This document shows positions 18,841 to 28,416 of a stretch of 64,000 bases of DNA, in pieces. Position numbers and translations under genes: made by a program. How positions within the stretch are numbered: position 1 is the stretch's first letter; every line of letters starts with the position of its first letter. The notes under the pieces were generated by a model. That model made no database searches. It saw only the letters and a program-made list of their open reading frames with translations, and was not told where the DNA came from. The stretch comes from an uncultured Alphaproteobacteria bacterium (GTDB taxonomy: Bacteria > Pseudomonadota > Alphaproteobacteria > Rhodobacterales > Rhodobacteraceae): contig CACDWF010000003.1 in the NCBI GenBank assembly GCA_902556405.1, positions 62,001-126,000 on the forward strand. Reading direction: 5' to 3'.

Positions 18841-19032
18841 TTATGCAGTCATTCCCTCTAATGAGTTCCTGTATTTTCGTTGTTGAGAAATCTTTTGGAG
18901 TTTGTCTGCAATAACCATTCTTACTCCCTCGTTGATAAGACTATTGGCAGATCGTTTATCAAGTTCTTGGATTCTTTTTAGGTCATTCCAAACTTCATCT
19001 TGGACTCTCAAAGGGTAGTTATGTGTTTTCAT
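18841..19032 (-). CDS. Arc/CopG-like ribbon-helix-helix regulator (small)
   Basis: MKTHNYPLRVQDEVWNDLKRIQELDKRSANSLINEGVRMVIADKLQ, RHH-like pattern. Confidence 0.65.
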   Translation of the reverse strand: MKTHNYPLRVQDEVWNDLKRIQELDKRSANSLINEGVRMVIADKLQKISQQRKYRNSLEGMTA

Positions 19033-19262
19033 TATCTCTTCTTCTTTCTATTCTTGGATAGGGACTCTCTAATCAAACTGAATCTTGTTTTCCGTAATCC
19101 AGTATGTCTTAATCTCTTTTTACCTAACTGTTCATATAAGAAATCTAATGTCAGTTCTGGTTTGAGAGATTCACCATATTCATAGTAAATCTCAGCACCT
19201 CTAATCTCATCATCAATAGGTGTTTGTTTTTCAGTGTCTGTTATATCAGTTTTATATCTCAT
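19032..19262 (-). CDS. Hypothetical small basic protein
   Basis: 76 aa; stop/start overlap with the RHH ORF suggests an operon. Confidence 0.55.
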   Translation of the reverse strand: MRYKTDITDTEKQTPIDDEIRGAEIYYEYGESLKPELTLDFLYEQLGKKRLRHTGLRKTRFSLIRESLSKNRKKKR

Positions 19263-19451
19263 AGTGGGTTAGCAGTCCTTATCTAGTGTCTGATAATATT
19301 ATTTAGGTCTTCTTTATACTCTATTCATTCTTATCTCTCTTTTTTCCATAGTAATACTATTGGAGTAGGTTTCCCCACTCCATCTGTATTGTTTCTACTT
19401 CAGCAGTCAGTATTGTCTGGGAGAGTATCTCCACAACCTTGAAGTTTGATT

Positions 19452-19916
19452 TTAGAGAGTCCTATGGCAGTTCATAAAATCTACTTCTGCATTTGTATTT
19501 TTAGGAAATAGTTGTTTGGTGTTGTATCCGTCCAACCCTTTCCTGTCATAGACATTTGAGTCCGTATCTAACGAAACTCCGTCTTTTGTTTTCAACCAAC
19601 TTTGTTCCAGTTTTTTTAAATATCTTGCAGTTGATAGATGTTCTGGTGTTTCTACAAGACTATGAGAGTGAAACCCACCAGTTTTTCCACCTCGTTCAAT
19701 CACAACATATCTTGGTATTTTCTTCTTGGATTTTTTATAGACCTGTCGGTGGATTTCATTGAAAAAATGTTTGTGGTTTTTCTTCATTCTCTCTTTTGTT
19801 TTTTCTCCATCACCAAACTTCACATAATCATTGAAACCCAGAGTTAGATAAATGGGTCTGGTAATAGCAAACCCATTCAACCAAAGTTTATTATCATTTT
19901 TATTAGTATGTTTCAT
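19452..19916 (-). CDS. Putative HUH-type (rolling-circle) Rep endonuclease
   Basis: Motif I-like IYLTLGF; motif II-like YVVIERGGKTGGFHSHSLVE (HxH); motif III-like VYDRKGLDGYNTKQL (YxxK). Confidence 0.55.
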   Translation of the reverse strand: MKHTNKNDNKLWLNGFAITRPIYLTLGFNDYVKFGDGEKTKERMKKNHKHFFNEIHRQVYKKSKKKIPRYVVIERGGKTGGFHSHSLVETPEHLSTARYLKKLEQSWLKTKDGVSLDTDSNVYDRKGLDGYNTKQLFPKNTNAEVDFMNCHRTL

Positions 19917-19973
19917 AATGATATTATTTATACAAATAGAATTCTCTAAAATGAGGAGGACTCTATTTTTTTA

Positions 19974-20333
19974 TCAAACCACTTTCATATTCTCTTCTAT
20001 GAAATCAACCCTGTAATGGTCTTGGGTTCGTTTCAACAAGTCATCTTCATGTGGAACTGAGTTGTAATATGATGACGTGCATGGACTCCACATTACTAAA
20101 CCATATTTTCGTTTTAGAAAGTTATAGATACCACCATCTATTTCTGGGTGAGAAATGAACCTCCTAACTTTCATTTGCAAATCGAGGACGATTGGTTTTT
20201 TTACACGGTCCTGTTCTGATTTTGCATTTTTCTTTTTTAAATAAACTCTTACTCTTTTATTGACTATCCTAAACGCGCTATAATCATTCTTGCAGTCTCG
20301 TATTGCATCTTCATACAGGTCTATAACATTCAT
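19974..20333 (-). CDS. Hypothetical protein (element replication/regulation operon)
   Basis: 119 aa intact ORF overlapping the next ORF by 1 bp. Confidence 0.55.
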   Translation of the reverse strand: MNVIDLYEDAIRDCKNDYSAFRIVNKRVRVYLKKKNAKSEQDRVKKPIVLDLQMKVRRFISHPEIDGGIYNFLKRKYGLVMWSPCTSSYYNSVPHEDDLLKRTQDHYRVDFIEENMKVV

Positions 20334-20599
20334 TACAAAACCTCCTTATCTAAATCTTTATATAAATAGGAAGTAAAGTATTCCTCTAAATCATTTGGCA
20401 TATTTTCTAACTCTGTCAATTCTGTAATGTTTTGGAGTTGGTTGTTTTCCAATCCAAACTCAAACTTTATATGAATTTCTGTGTCCATTCTGTCTACTGC
20501 ATAAACTCCTACCTTTTTGATAACTTTTGATCCTCTTGGTTTATCTTTCAAGGTATAGTTTTTCTGTGTTGGATTTAGTATTGAAGTATTATTTTCCAT
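20333..20599 (-). CDS. Hypothetical protein
   Basis: 88 aa intact ORF, first gene of the apparent minus-strand operon. Confidence 0.5.
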   Translation of the reverse strand: MENNTSILNPTQKNYTLKDKPRGSKVIKKVGVYAVDRMDTEIHIKFEFGLENNQLQNITELTELENMPNDLEEYFTSYLYKDLDKEVL

Positions 20600-21087
20600 T
20601 TCTTTTCTCCTTATCAGTCATGGGTTGTGTATTATTTATATGATTTTGATATGACCGCTGCGACCAGTGGTAAGCAGTTTGGTCGTGGTGATTTCTCACC
20701 AGCATCCGTCTATTTCTTCTTTGGATATTTTGTGGTTTGATTTTTTGATTTGTTTTAGACATTAGTTGTCCTCCGTAAAATATAGTTTATTTTTACGTTC
20801 TCCCATTTGGGAGGAACAACTCTCATTCTCGCATACCCTTTTATAGCATAGATGAGTCCTGTTTGTCAATACCAAATATGCATGAAACCCAATAAAATAA
20901 GGGGTTTTAGAGTTTTTCACTATAAAAAAATGGAGTCCAGTATTTGAAATATGGACTCCGTAAGTTTCTCATAACAAAGAGGTCATCTTTCCCCAAAAAT
21001 GACGATAAATTGCAGTATTGAAAGAACACGCAAGGAGGTAAAACGCATCCTTTTTGACATTTATTATTTAGGTATATTTTTTTGATA

Positions 21088-21333
21088 CTATTTGCGTAAA
21101 AGTTCTTGGTCTTTTCCGTCAGCGTCTTTCAATTGCGTAAGATAATCCAAGTCAGTATCCATAGTTTTGAGAAAGTTGCGTATAATCTTTTGTTCTTCCT
21201 CTTTCCATCTTTTGAGTTGTTCTGGTGAAAGTGGTTTTGTTTGTGAGTAATGTTTTATGAATTTAACAAGTTTCAAATACTGATTAGTTTCCAAACGTTT
21301 GTAGGTTTTTAACAATATCGTCATTAGGATCAA
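21088..21333 (-). CDS. Hypothetical protein overlapping the integrase 3' end
   Basis: 81 aa; overlaps integrase by 50 bp. Confidence 0.4.
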   Translation of the reverse strand: MILMTILLKTYKRLETNQYLKLVKFIKHYSQTKPLSPEQLKRWKEEEQKIIRNFLKTMDTDLDYLTQLKDADGKDQELLRK

Positions 21334-22489
21334 GGTGTCTCAAGTAAAACCTTTCAAGTTGATTGACACTTGTTCCAGCATTCTTTGCCAGGACAAAGAT
21401 ATTCACTTTCCCTTTACTCTTTATCAACCTTGTTTGGAGTGAATAATGACGCAAAGAATATAAAGAACGATTTTGTCCGTCTTTTGTTTTCTTCAACTTT
21501 GCTTCTCTCAAAATAAGATCAAAACATCTCATTGCATTATCTCTTGCAGTATTTCTATTTGGGAAATGATTGAAGAATAAAAAATCTTTCTCTATAATTT
21601 TAGGTCTTCTCATGTCTCGCAATTTTGTAAAATAATCTACTGCATTCGGCATCGTTCTTACAGACCTGTAACCTGTCTTACCCGTCACTCTTATTTCCAA
21701 ATAATCGGGGTTAGAATGAACCTCAATATCTCTGTATCTAATATTGAATACTTCACTTTTTACTGGTCGCATAAATGATGCAGTAAGAAAGACAACGAAA
21801 TAATAAAACTCATTATCTATATGCATCCCCTCTATTCGCACTTTGGAGTCCGCCATTTTTCTTATTGTATCGAGTAGGTGTTTATATTCATCATCAGTAA
21901 ATGAGGGTCTGGGATTATCTCTTTTCTCCTCGAACTTCGGCATTATGATAGGTTTGTTGATTGCGCCCTCTTCATACGCAAGTCTAAAAAGTTTTGATAA
22001 AACTGATCGGTATTTGTTTCTTGTTGATGGTGCAAGGGGAACATCTCTTCTAGAGTCCAAAAATAGAAAATAGGTTCTAATATCTTTGGTAGTTATTTTA
22101 CTAATATCTCTTCTACCGAAATATGCTCTAATACCCTCCTCTGCTCTGTTTATTAGGTTTTCATCATCTCTTGCATATCGACTACTTTTACCCTTACCAG
22201 ACTCCATCCTTTGGAGATTGATAAGTTCATCTATGTAAGTATTGCAAAGTTGTTTAGTAACTACCGATGCAAAACTTACTTTTTGATTTTTAAGACTTTC
22301 AAAAACCTCTTCTGCAACTTTTGCTGCTTCTATCCTTGATGTTTCTTTTGTCGATTTTCTGTAATATTTCTTCTCTGCACCTACCCAGATCTGTGCGAAC
22401 CAATATGGTGACCGACCAGTTTTATAGAGGGATAAACCCGTCCTAATAGGTTTCTTATCAGTTATTTGATTTACTGAACTTTGATTCAT
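21284..22489 (-). CDS. Tyrosine recombinase/integrase
   Basis: Catalytic-type C-terminus LYSLRHYSLQTRLI...AKNAGTSVNQLERFYLRH; adjacent to tRNA-Tyr. Confidence 0.93.
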   Translation of the reverse strand: MNQSSVNQITDKKPIRTGLSLYKTGRSPYWFAQIWVGAEKKYYRKSTKETSRIEAAKVAEEVFESLKNQKVSFASVVTKQLCNTYIDELINLQRMESGKGKSSRYARDDENLINRAEEGIRAYFGRRDISKITTKDIRTYFLFLDSRRDVPLAPSTRNKYRSVLSKLFRLAYEEGAINKPIIMPKFEEKRDNPRPSFTDDEYKHLLDTIRKMADSKVRIEGMHIDNEFYYFVVFLTASFMRPVKSEVFNIRYRDIEVHSNPDYLEIRVTGKTGYRSVRTMPNAVDYFTKLRDMRRPKIIEKDFLFFNHFPNRNTARDNAMRCFDLILREAKLKKTKDGQNRSLYSLRHYSLQTRLIKSKGKVNIFVLAKNAGTSVNQLERFYLRHLDPNDDIVKNLQTFGN

Positions 22490-22624
22490 TAGTTACACAC
22501 TTTCTCCGACGGATTTACTTTTAGTTTAGTGTGTAACTGTGTGTAACTCAATAGTGCTGTTTTTTGAGGGTTTTTTTGCCAGCGTCAAAATAGTGTAAGC
22601 ATCTGTATTTAATACACTATTTCG

Positions 22625-22679
22625 TGGTGGAGGGGATAGGATTCGAACCTATGTAGGGTTTCCCCGACGGAGTTACAGT
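22625..22679. repeat. tRNA-proximal att repeat (3' half of intact tRNA-Tyr)
   Basis: Identical 55 bp to 8750-8804. Confidence 0.95.
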
Positions 22680-22710
22680 CCGTTGCATTTGACCGCTCTG
22701 CCACCCCTCC
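22625..22710 (-). tRNA. tRNA-Tyr (anticodon GTA)
   Basis: GGAGGGGTGGCAGAGCGGTCAAATGCAACGGACTGTAACTCCGTCGGGGAAACCCTACATAGGTTCGAATCCTATCCCCTCCACCA; long variable arm; encoded CCA. Confidence 0.95.
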
Positions 22711-22800
22711 TAACGTCGGATGGTAAAAGAGTTTTACAACCGATAAAGCTATGTGTAAACAGAAAGATGTAATTTAAAACTGGATTATTTTGAATAAATA

Positions 22801-23568
22801 ATGGGCACACATAATAAAAGATCAAAGAATATTTTAGTAAATAGCGACTACTATATGTTTGGGTTGCATGCTGTAAAAGCGGCAATTGAAAACCCCAATC
22901 GTAAGAAGCACGCTTTATGGATAAGTGAAAATGCAAGGGCTAAGGTTTTTAATAACTATAAAATACCCAAAATACCAATTTTTAACCTAGATAAATCAAA
23001 AAGTTTACCGATATCTGATAATAAAGTGCATCAGGGTGCCATTTTAAAGGTGAGTCCTTTAAAGCAACCGAGTGACATTCTCGAAATCCAAAAGTCCAAG
23101 GAGCCAAAACTAGTTGTAATTCTAGATAAGGTGAGTGACCCACAAAATGTTGGGGCTATTATAAGATCAAGTCTCTTCTTTGATTGTCATGGAATCATTA
23201 ACACTTACAACGGTGGCTCGAGTGAGAATGGGAGTTTAGTTAAAGCAGCCTCGGGAGCCTTTGAACAAATAAACTATATACAAGTTGCAAACATTTCCCA
23301 AACAATCACTAGACTAAAGAAGTCTGGCTACCTTGTTATAGCAATTGATGAAAATTCAACAAATAAAATATCTTCATTTAAGAAAAATAATGACGATATT
23401 GCTATTGTATTTGGAGCTGAGGGTAAAGGAATTAGACGTTTAACTAAAGAACAATGTGATTTGCAACTATCTATCGACGGCAATCATAACTTTTCATCTT
23501 TAAATGTATCTACAGCCGTTGGGATAACACTTTTTAATTTACAATCAAACAAATTTAAAGGTTGTTAA
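22801..23568 (+). CDS. rlmB: 23S rRNA 2'-O-methyltransferase (TrmH/RlmB family)
   Basis: LDKVSDPQNVGAIIRSSLFFDCHGII...VFGAEGKGIRRLTKEQCD SPOUT motifs. Confidence 0.88.
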   Translation: MGTHNKRSKNILVNSDYYMFGLHAVKAAIENPNRKKHALWISENARAKVFNNYKIPKIPIFNLDKSKSLPISDNKVHQGAILKVSPLKQPSDILEIQKSKEPKLVVILDKVSDPQNVGAIIRSSLFFDCHGIINTYNGGSSENGSLVKAASGAFEQINYIQVANISQTITRLKKSGYLVIAIDENSTNKISSFKKNNDDIAIVFGAEGKGIRRLTKEQCDLQLSIDGNHNFSSLNVSTAVGITLFNLQSNKFKGC

Positions 23569-23653
23569 ATTTTTCTTACCACCAATAAGTTTCCTAGTTG
23601 TCCCGAATATGGTATGTTCTGTAAGTTTTTAGGGTTCATAAAGAAAAAGTGAA

Positions 23654-25594
23654 ATGAATAGTAAACTAGCTTTAAATTTGTCGAAAACATCGATCCAGCT
23701 TTTGAAAAAAGGAAACAAGAAATCTTGGAACGTGCTTGGGTCAGTCGATCCTTCATCAAAAAGCCTTGAAAAAGACTTGGATACACTGAAAAATCAAGCG
23801 GCTGCCTTGTCAACAAAAAGACCAGTGGTAGACATCCTTCTACCTAGAGAGTTAGTCCTTTCACAAACCATCGTTATTGACGATAATTTTTCTATTGAAC
23901 ATTGTAAAAAAGTAACAGCCAAACGTTGTGGGCTAAATGAAAATGAAATCTTTATAGCGATTGGAGACTCGTCAACAAGAAGTACGCTTCCTATCGCAGC
24001 AATTTCTGCAAATTCCATAACCGAGTCTAGAAATTTTGTAAAGAGAGCAGGATTTCGCCCTGATAGATATATTGCGTCAAGTAAAATATCTGGATTTAAA
24101 AAAAGTCCAGTTTTTTTCAATGATAATAGCTCAAAACGATTTTTTGACCTCGAAGGTAAAACATTTACACGAGCCTTGGCGTTAACAAGTATTTTATTAT
24201 TTGCTGGATTCTTAACATCTCTGGCCTCTGCATTTTTTGAATATAGAGAAAATAATAAGCCTTATAAGTATTTGGTCGACTCTAAATTTTATTTACAAAA
24301 GGAAAAAATTAAGCAAAACGAACTTGCTTTATTAGAAACGGTAAAAAAAATTTCTGCTTCTCGACTAGACTTTTCAATTTTAAAGCCAAGAATTTCAAAC
24401 TTTGATTATATACTGCGTAAAAATAGCAATCAGCTTCCCAAATTGGATTCAATCAAAAAGTTCTCGATAACAGCACAACTAAAAGCCAATCAAAAAACAG
24501 CGCAAATAAAAGATCTGGCGCCTTCAGAGATGATATTTCCAATTTCAATTTCTAATAAACCGAAGCAGTTTAATGACATCAAAGAGCTTTCTAATTTAGA
24601 ACCAGCAAGTTTATTGAACCTTACTGTAAATAGCCAAATAAAAGCAACCCTATCATTTCCAAATATAGATGAAGATTTTTCTCAATTAATTGATCGAAAA
24701 AAGAATTTATCAAAAGACGGATTAAATGTTTCAAACAGCCTCGCAAACAGAATGGTTTTTGAGCCTCCAGAAAAAGAAAGTAATATAAATAATGAATATA
24801 AAAAAATAGTTATTGAAGAGATTTTTTCAGATATATCTTTGACCAAAATTTTAATTACGACAGCAAATAAACAGGCTAGTTCACTCCCATTACTTTACTT
24901 TAACACCCAAAAACCAGATATTCTTACTCCAGAAAATTTAATGGGTATCAAATTTATTGATTATAAGAGAAAAGCTTTAATTAAACCAAATGAAGCAAAG
25001 CAAGAGGAGTTTTTTATCAGCTCTCTTGCACAAAATTTTGAGAATAAATTAAATTTGAATCGGCAGTTCAATTTAAAACTTCGCCAGCAAGGTCTTGATG
25101 TTAAATTATTGAACAACTATGAGGAAGGAAATCCAATACAACTAGCGTCATGGAATGGCAAGAAGCCTTTTATAAAACCAAAGATTATAGACTCAATTAA
25201 AGTTTTAGAAGATCCTACTAAGTCTACAGGGGCAGTGACCTTTGTTGAACTTCCGCCTACAATACCGACCATTATAAGTGGATTAAAAAAAGTAGCCGCT
25301 AGCTCAGTTAAAAACTTGAGAGTCATAAGTAATCCTCCAAGCATACCTAAAAGAGCATCCATAGTTGGAAACTCAACGCTAAAAAATTTAATAGAGCTAA
25401 ATAGAACAAATTTAATTGGTATTTTTGGCAAAAGAACAGGGCGGATTGCTTTAATAAGATTATCTTCTGGTAATACGATAAAAGTTAAAGTAGGCCAGCA
25501 ATTTGGAAATGGGTGGAAGGTTATAAGTATTGATCTTGATAAAATTCATATTAAGAATGGTAGTAGACAAGAAACACTTAGAATTCCTGGTTAA
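23654..25594 (+). CDS. Membrane-anchored hypothetical protein; C-terminus resembles PilP/GspC-type domain
   Basis: 646 aa; single TM region (ALTSILLFAGFLTSLASAFF); C-terminus GKRTGRIALIRLSSGNTIKVKVGQQFGNGWKVISIDLDKIHIKNGSRQETLRIPG. Confidence 0.6.
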   Translation: MNSKLALNLSKTSIQLLKKGNKKSWNVLGSVDPSSKSLEKDLDTLKNQAAALSTKRPVVDILLPRELVLSQTIVIDDNFSIEHCKKVTAKRCGLNENEIFIAIGDSSTRSTLPIAAISANSITESRNFVKRAGFRPDRYIASSKISGFKKSPVFFNDNSSKRFFDLEGKTFTRALALTSILLFAGFLTSLASAFFEYRENNKPYKYLVDSKFYLQKEKIKQNELALLETVKKISASRLDFSILKPRISNFDYILRKNSNQLPKLDSIKKFSITAQLKANQKTAQIKDLAPSEMIFPISISNKPKQFNDIKELSNLEPASLLNLTVNSQIKATLSFPNIDEDFSQLIDRKKNLSKDGLNVSNSLANRMVFEPPEKESNINNEYKKIVIEEIFSDISLTKILITTANKQASSLPLLYFNTQKPDILTPENLMGIKFIDYKRKALIKPNEAKQEEFFISSLAQNFENKLNLNRQFNLKLRQQGLDVKLLNNYEEGNPIQLASWNGKKPFIKPKIIDSIKVLEDPTKSTGAVTFVELPPTIPTIISGLKKVAASSVKNLRVISNPPSIPKRASIVGNSTLKNLIELNRTNLIGIFGKRTGRIALIRLSSGNTIKVKVGQQFGNGWKVISIDLDKIHIKNGSRQETLRIPG

Positions 25595-25603
25595 AACGAT
25601 TGT

Positions 25604-26233
25604 TTACTTTGTACCATATAGTCTATCACCAGCATCTCCGAGGCCGGGTAATATGTACCCAATATCGTTAAGTGATCTGTCTAAAGATGCGGTAAAAACC
25701 TTTACATCAGGGTGATTTTTCTGCATGATCTCAACGCCCTCTGGCGCAGCTAACAAGCACAGAAATCGGATGTCTTTTGCTCCTTTTTTCTTCAGATAAT
25801 CGACTGCAAATGATACAGAGCCACCCGTCGCGAGCATTGGATCAACAACTATGCATACGCGATCACTTAAATCACTTGGAACCTTAGAGTAGTATTCGAC
25901 TGGCTGTAATGTTTTTTCGTTCCTATATAACCCAAGAAACCCTACTCGAGCTGAAGGTATAAGATCTAAAACACCATCAAGCAAGCCATTGCCAGCTCTC
26001 AAAATAGAAATTAAGGCTAACTTTTTTCCTGCTAAAGTCGGAGAGTCGTAACGTTCCAGAGGTGTTTCTATGGAAATCGTTTCCATTGGTAAATTTCTTG
26101 TAATTTCATAGGCGAGCAACAAACTTATCTCCTTTAAGAGCGCCCTAAAATGATTAGAAGATGTAGTCTTTTTTCGCATTTCCGTCAGTTTATGTTGTAT
26201 CAGTGGATGGTTAATTATAGTTAAGTTTTCCAT
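25604..26233 (-). CDS. upp: Uracil phosphoribosyltransferase
   Basis: [54 protein letters not shown]. Confidence 0.95.
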   Translation of the reverse strand: MENLTIINHPLIQHKLTEMRKKTTSSNHFRALLKEISLLLAYEITRNLPMETISIETPLERYDSPTLAGKKLALISILRAGNGLLDGVLDLIPSARVGFLGLYRNEKTLQPVEYYSKVPSDLSDRVCIVVDPMLATGGSVSFAVDYLKKKGAKDIRFLCLLAAPEGVEIMQKNHPDVKVFTASLDRSLNDIGYILPGLGDAGDRLYGTK

Positions 26234-26243
26234 TTTTTTCTTT

Positions 26244-27239
26244 CTACAGTTGTTGAATTAATTTCTCTTTGAGTTTTGCATCACAAAAGGCAAACTCTAA
26301 AGACCTCTTATTAATTTCACTAAAGATCTCTATTCCCCAACCAAAAGCATTATGAAGACCTTCATATTCTTTTGATAAAGTTGTGGAAAAGAAAGGAGGG
26401 TCATCGGTGGAGATAGAGATTGGAAGGTTTTTATTTAATAAAAAATTTATTGGATGATCCTCGAGTGATGAATATAAGCCCATCGCTATATTTGAACCTG
26501 GGCATATTTCTAATAAAATATTTTTTTTCGTCAGTTTAGTGATGGTTTCTTCACTCTCACTTGCTCTTACACCATGACCTATTCTTGTCACACCTAGCTG
26601 TATAGCTTCATCTACAGATTTTGCTCCACATATTTCTCCTGCATGGGTCGTTATTCCAAGCCCCGAATTCCTCGCGAAATTAAAGCTCTCCATAAAATCT
26701 AAGTTATTAAATTTTTTTTCATCTCCCGCCATTCCAAACCCAACCACATTATAGCTTTTTGCTTTGGAAGCGAAGATTGAAGCTTCTAAAGCCTTTTCTG
26801 GACCAAGGTGTCTTATGCAAACAATTATAAAATAGGTATGAATTCCATATTTGTTTTTATATTCACCAGCAGCCTTGCTAGCAATTTCCAAAAACCGTTC
26901 CCATCGATTAGAAGGTGTATCACTCCACAAATGAGGGCCTAAAAAAATCTCAGAATATAATACGTTTTCTTTAACCTGTTTATCAAGCACATGTCTTATG
27001 AGCGCTTCAAAATTTTTTTCTTCTAAAAATAAGTTTGTTACTATTTCGTATATGCTTAAGAATTGGTCAAAATTCTGCCATTTATAGTTTCCAGCTTTAT
27101 CAAAAATTTCTGGTATTTGAGTGAAGTTACTTTTACATATATCTCGTACTAACTGTGGTGAAGCTGCGCCTTCCAAATGCAAGTGAAGTTCAACCTTTTT
27201 ACATGACTTCAATGAGCTCATATTAAAAAACCTACACAT
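26244..27239 (-). CDS. add: Adenosine deaminase
   Basis: [31 protein letters not shown]. Confidence 0.93.
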   Translation of the reverse strand: MCRFFNMSSLKSCKKVELHLHLEGAASPQLVRDICKSNFTQIPEIFDKAGNYKWQNFDQFLSIYEIVTNLFLEEKNFEALIRHVLDKQVKENVLYSEIFLGPHLWSDTPSNRWERFLEIASKAAGEYKNKYGIHTYFIIVCIRHLGPEKALEASIFASKAKSYNVVGFGMAGDEKKFNNLDFMESFNFARNSGLGITTHAGEICGAKSVDEAIQLGVTRIGHGVRASESEETITKLTKKNILLEICPGSNIAMGLYSSLEDHPINFLLNKNLPISISTDDPPFFSTTLSKEYEGLHNAFGWGIEIFSEINKRSLEFAFCDAKLKEKLIQQL

Positions 27240-28416
27240 TAGTTTCTAATCTAAGGAAATTTTCTATTAGTGAACCTATATCAGAAAAATTTATTAATCC
27301 GTAACATTTATTGATTAATTTTTGGTTTTTTATTAACACAGGAACTTGCTCTCTAGTATGATCTGTTCCCGCAAAAGATGGATCGTTTCCATGATCAGCT
27401 GTTATAACCAAAAAATCGTCTTTATTTAAAATTGAAAATAGCTTTGGTAATTGCTTATCAAAATTTTCTAGCGCTCTTGCATAGCCCGGCAGATCTCTTC
27501 TATGCCCATATAAGGTATCGAATTCAACGAGGTTTGCAAAGATTAAATCGCCGGGATTTGCTTTTTTAATTATCTCTAGCATCTCGTCAAATAATTTATC
27601 ATCCGACATCCCTGATACAGATTCGCTAATTCCCCTATGTCCAAAAATGTCGGCAATTTTACCAATGCCAAAACATTTTTTTCCAGATTTTATTACCTTG
27701 TCACATAAAGTGTCTATTGGTGGTGGCGATATGAAATCTTTTCTATTCTTTGTACGAAAGAACTCATCTTTTTTTTTCCCAAGAAAAGGTCTTGCAATTA
27801 TTCGCTGTACTCTCAACTCATCAAAGATTCCAGCTGCAATTTCACAAGTTTTGTATAACTGATCTAAGGCAAAAACCTGTTCATGAGCTGCTATTTGTAA
27901 AACACTATCAGCAGAGGTATACACTATTGGGCAACCGGAATTTAGGTGCTTTTCCCCAAATTCTTTGATGATTTCTTCACCAGACGCATGTTTGTTTCCT
28001 AAAACACCAGACAACTTAGCTTTCTCGATAAGTTTCTTCATCTGTTTTTCAGGGAAAACTGGGACAACTTCGGAGAAGGTATGCCAACCAACTAGATTCG
28101 TAAAACCAACTATTTCGTGATGACCGGTAGGAGTATCTTTACCCTTAGAACGCTCTTTAGCTACAGCATAGGTTCCAATTGTGCTGTTAGTATTAGGAAA
28201 GGTCAGACCTGTTGATAGCCTTGTGGCGCTGTAAATTCCTAAAGACTCTAAGTTAGGCACCATTAGAGATCCCTTTCTTCCAATATCCGCATCACCGTTT
28301 GCACAGGCCATAGCGATAGAACCAAATGTGTTGGCCCCCTCATCATTATAAAAATTTGCATCGGGAGCACCACCTATGCCAAGTGAGTCCAAAATAATTA
28401 AAATAGCCTTACCCAT
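27232..28416 (-). CDS. deoB: Phosphopentomutase
   Basis: ILDSLGIGGAPDANFYNDEGANTFG; TADHGNDPSFAGTDHTREQVPVL. Confidence 0.95.
   Translation of the reverse strand: MGKAILIILDSLGIGGAPDANFYNDEGANTFGSIAMACANGDADIGRKGSLMVPNLESLGIYSATRLSTGLTFPNTNSTIGTYAVAKERSKGKDTPTGHHEIVGFTNLVGWHTFSEVVPVFPEKQMKKLIEKAKLSGVLGNKHASGEEIIKEFGEKHLNSGCPIVYTSADSVLQIAAHEQVFALDQLYKTCEIAAGIFDELRVQRIIARPFLGKKKDEFFRTKNRKDFISPPPIDTLCDKVIKSGKKCFGIGKIADIFGHRGISESVSGMSDDKLFDEMLEIIKKANPGDLIFANLVEFDTLYGHRRDLPGYARALENFDKQLPKLFSILNKDDFLVITADHGNDPSFAGTDHTREQVPVLIKNQKLINKCYGLINFSDIGSLIENFLRLETNV

Larger units (their letters stand above)
8750..22679. mobile_element. tRNA-Tyr-integrated element (about 13.9 kb; satellite/tycheposon-like genomic island)
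   Basis: 55-bp perfect direct repeats at 8750-8804 and 22625-22679, the right copy being the 3' half of an intact tRNA-Tyr; tyrosine integrase directly adjacent to the tRNA; many small hypothetical and cargo ORFs between. Confidence 0.93.

Noticed and set aside
22673-22936. Minus-strand ORF of 87 aa
   Set aside because: Overlaps tRNA-Tyr and the rlmB start in antisense; not coding.
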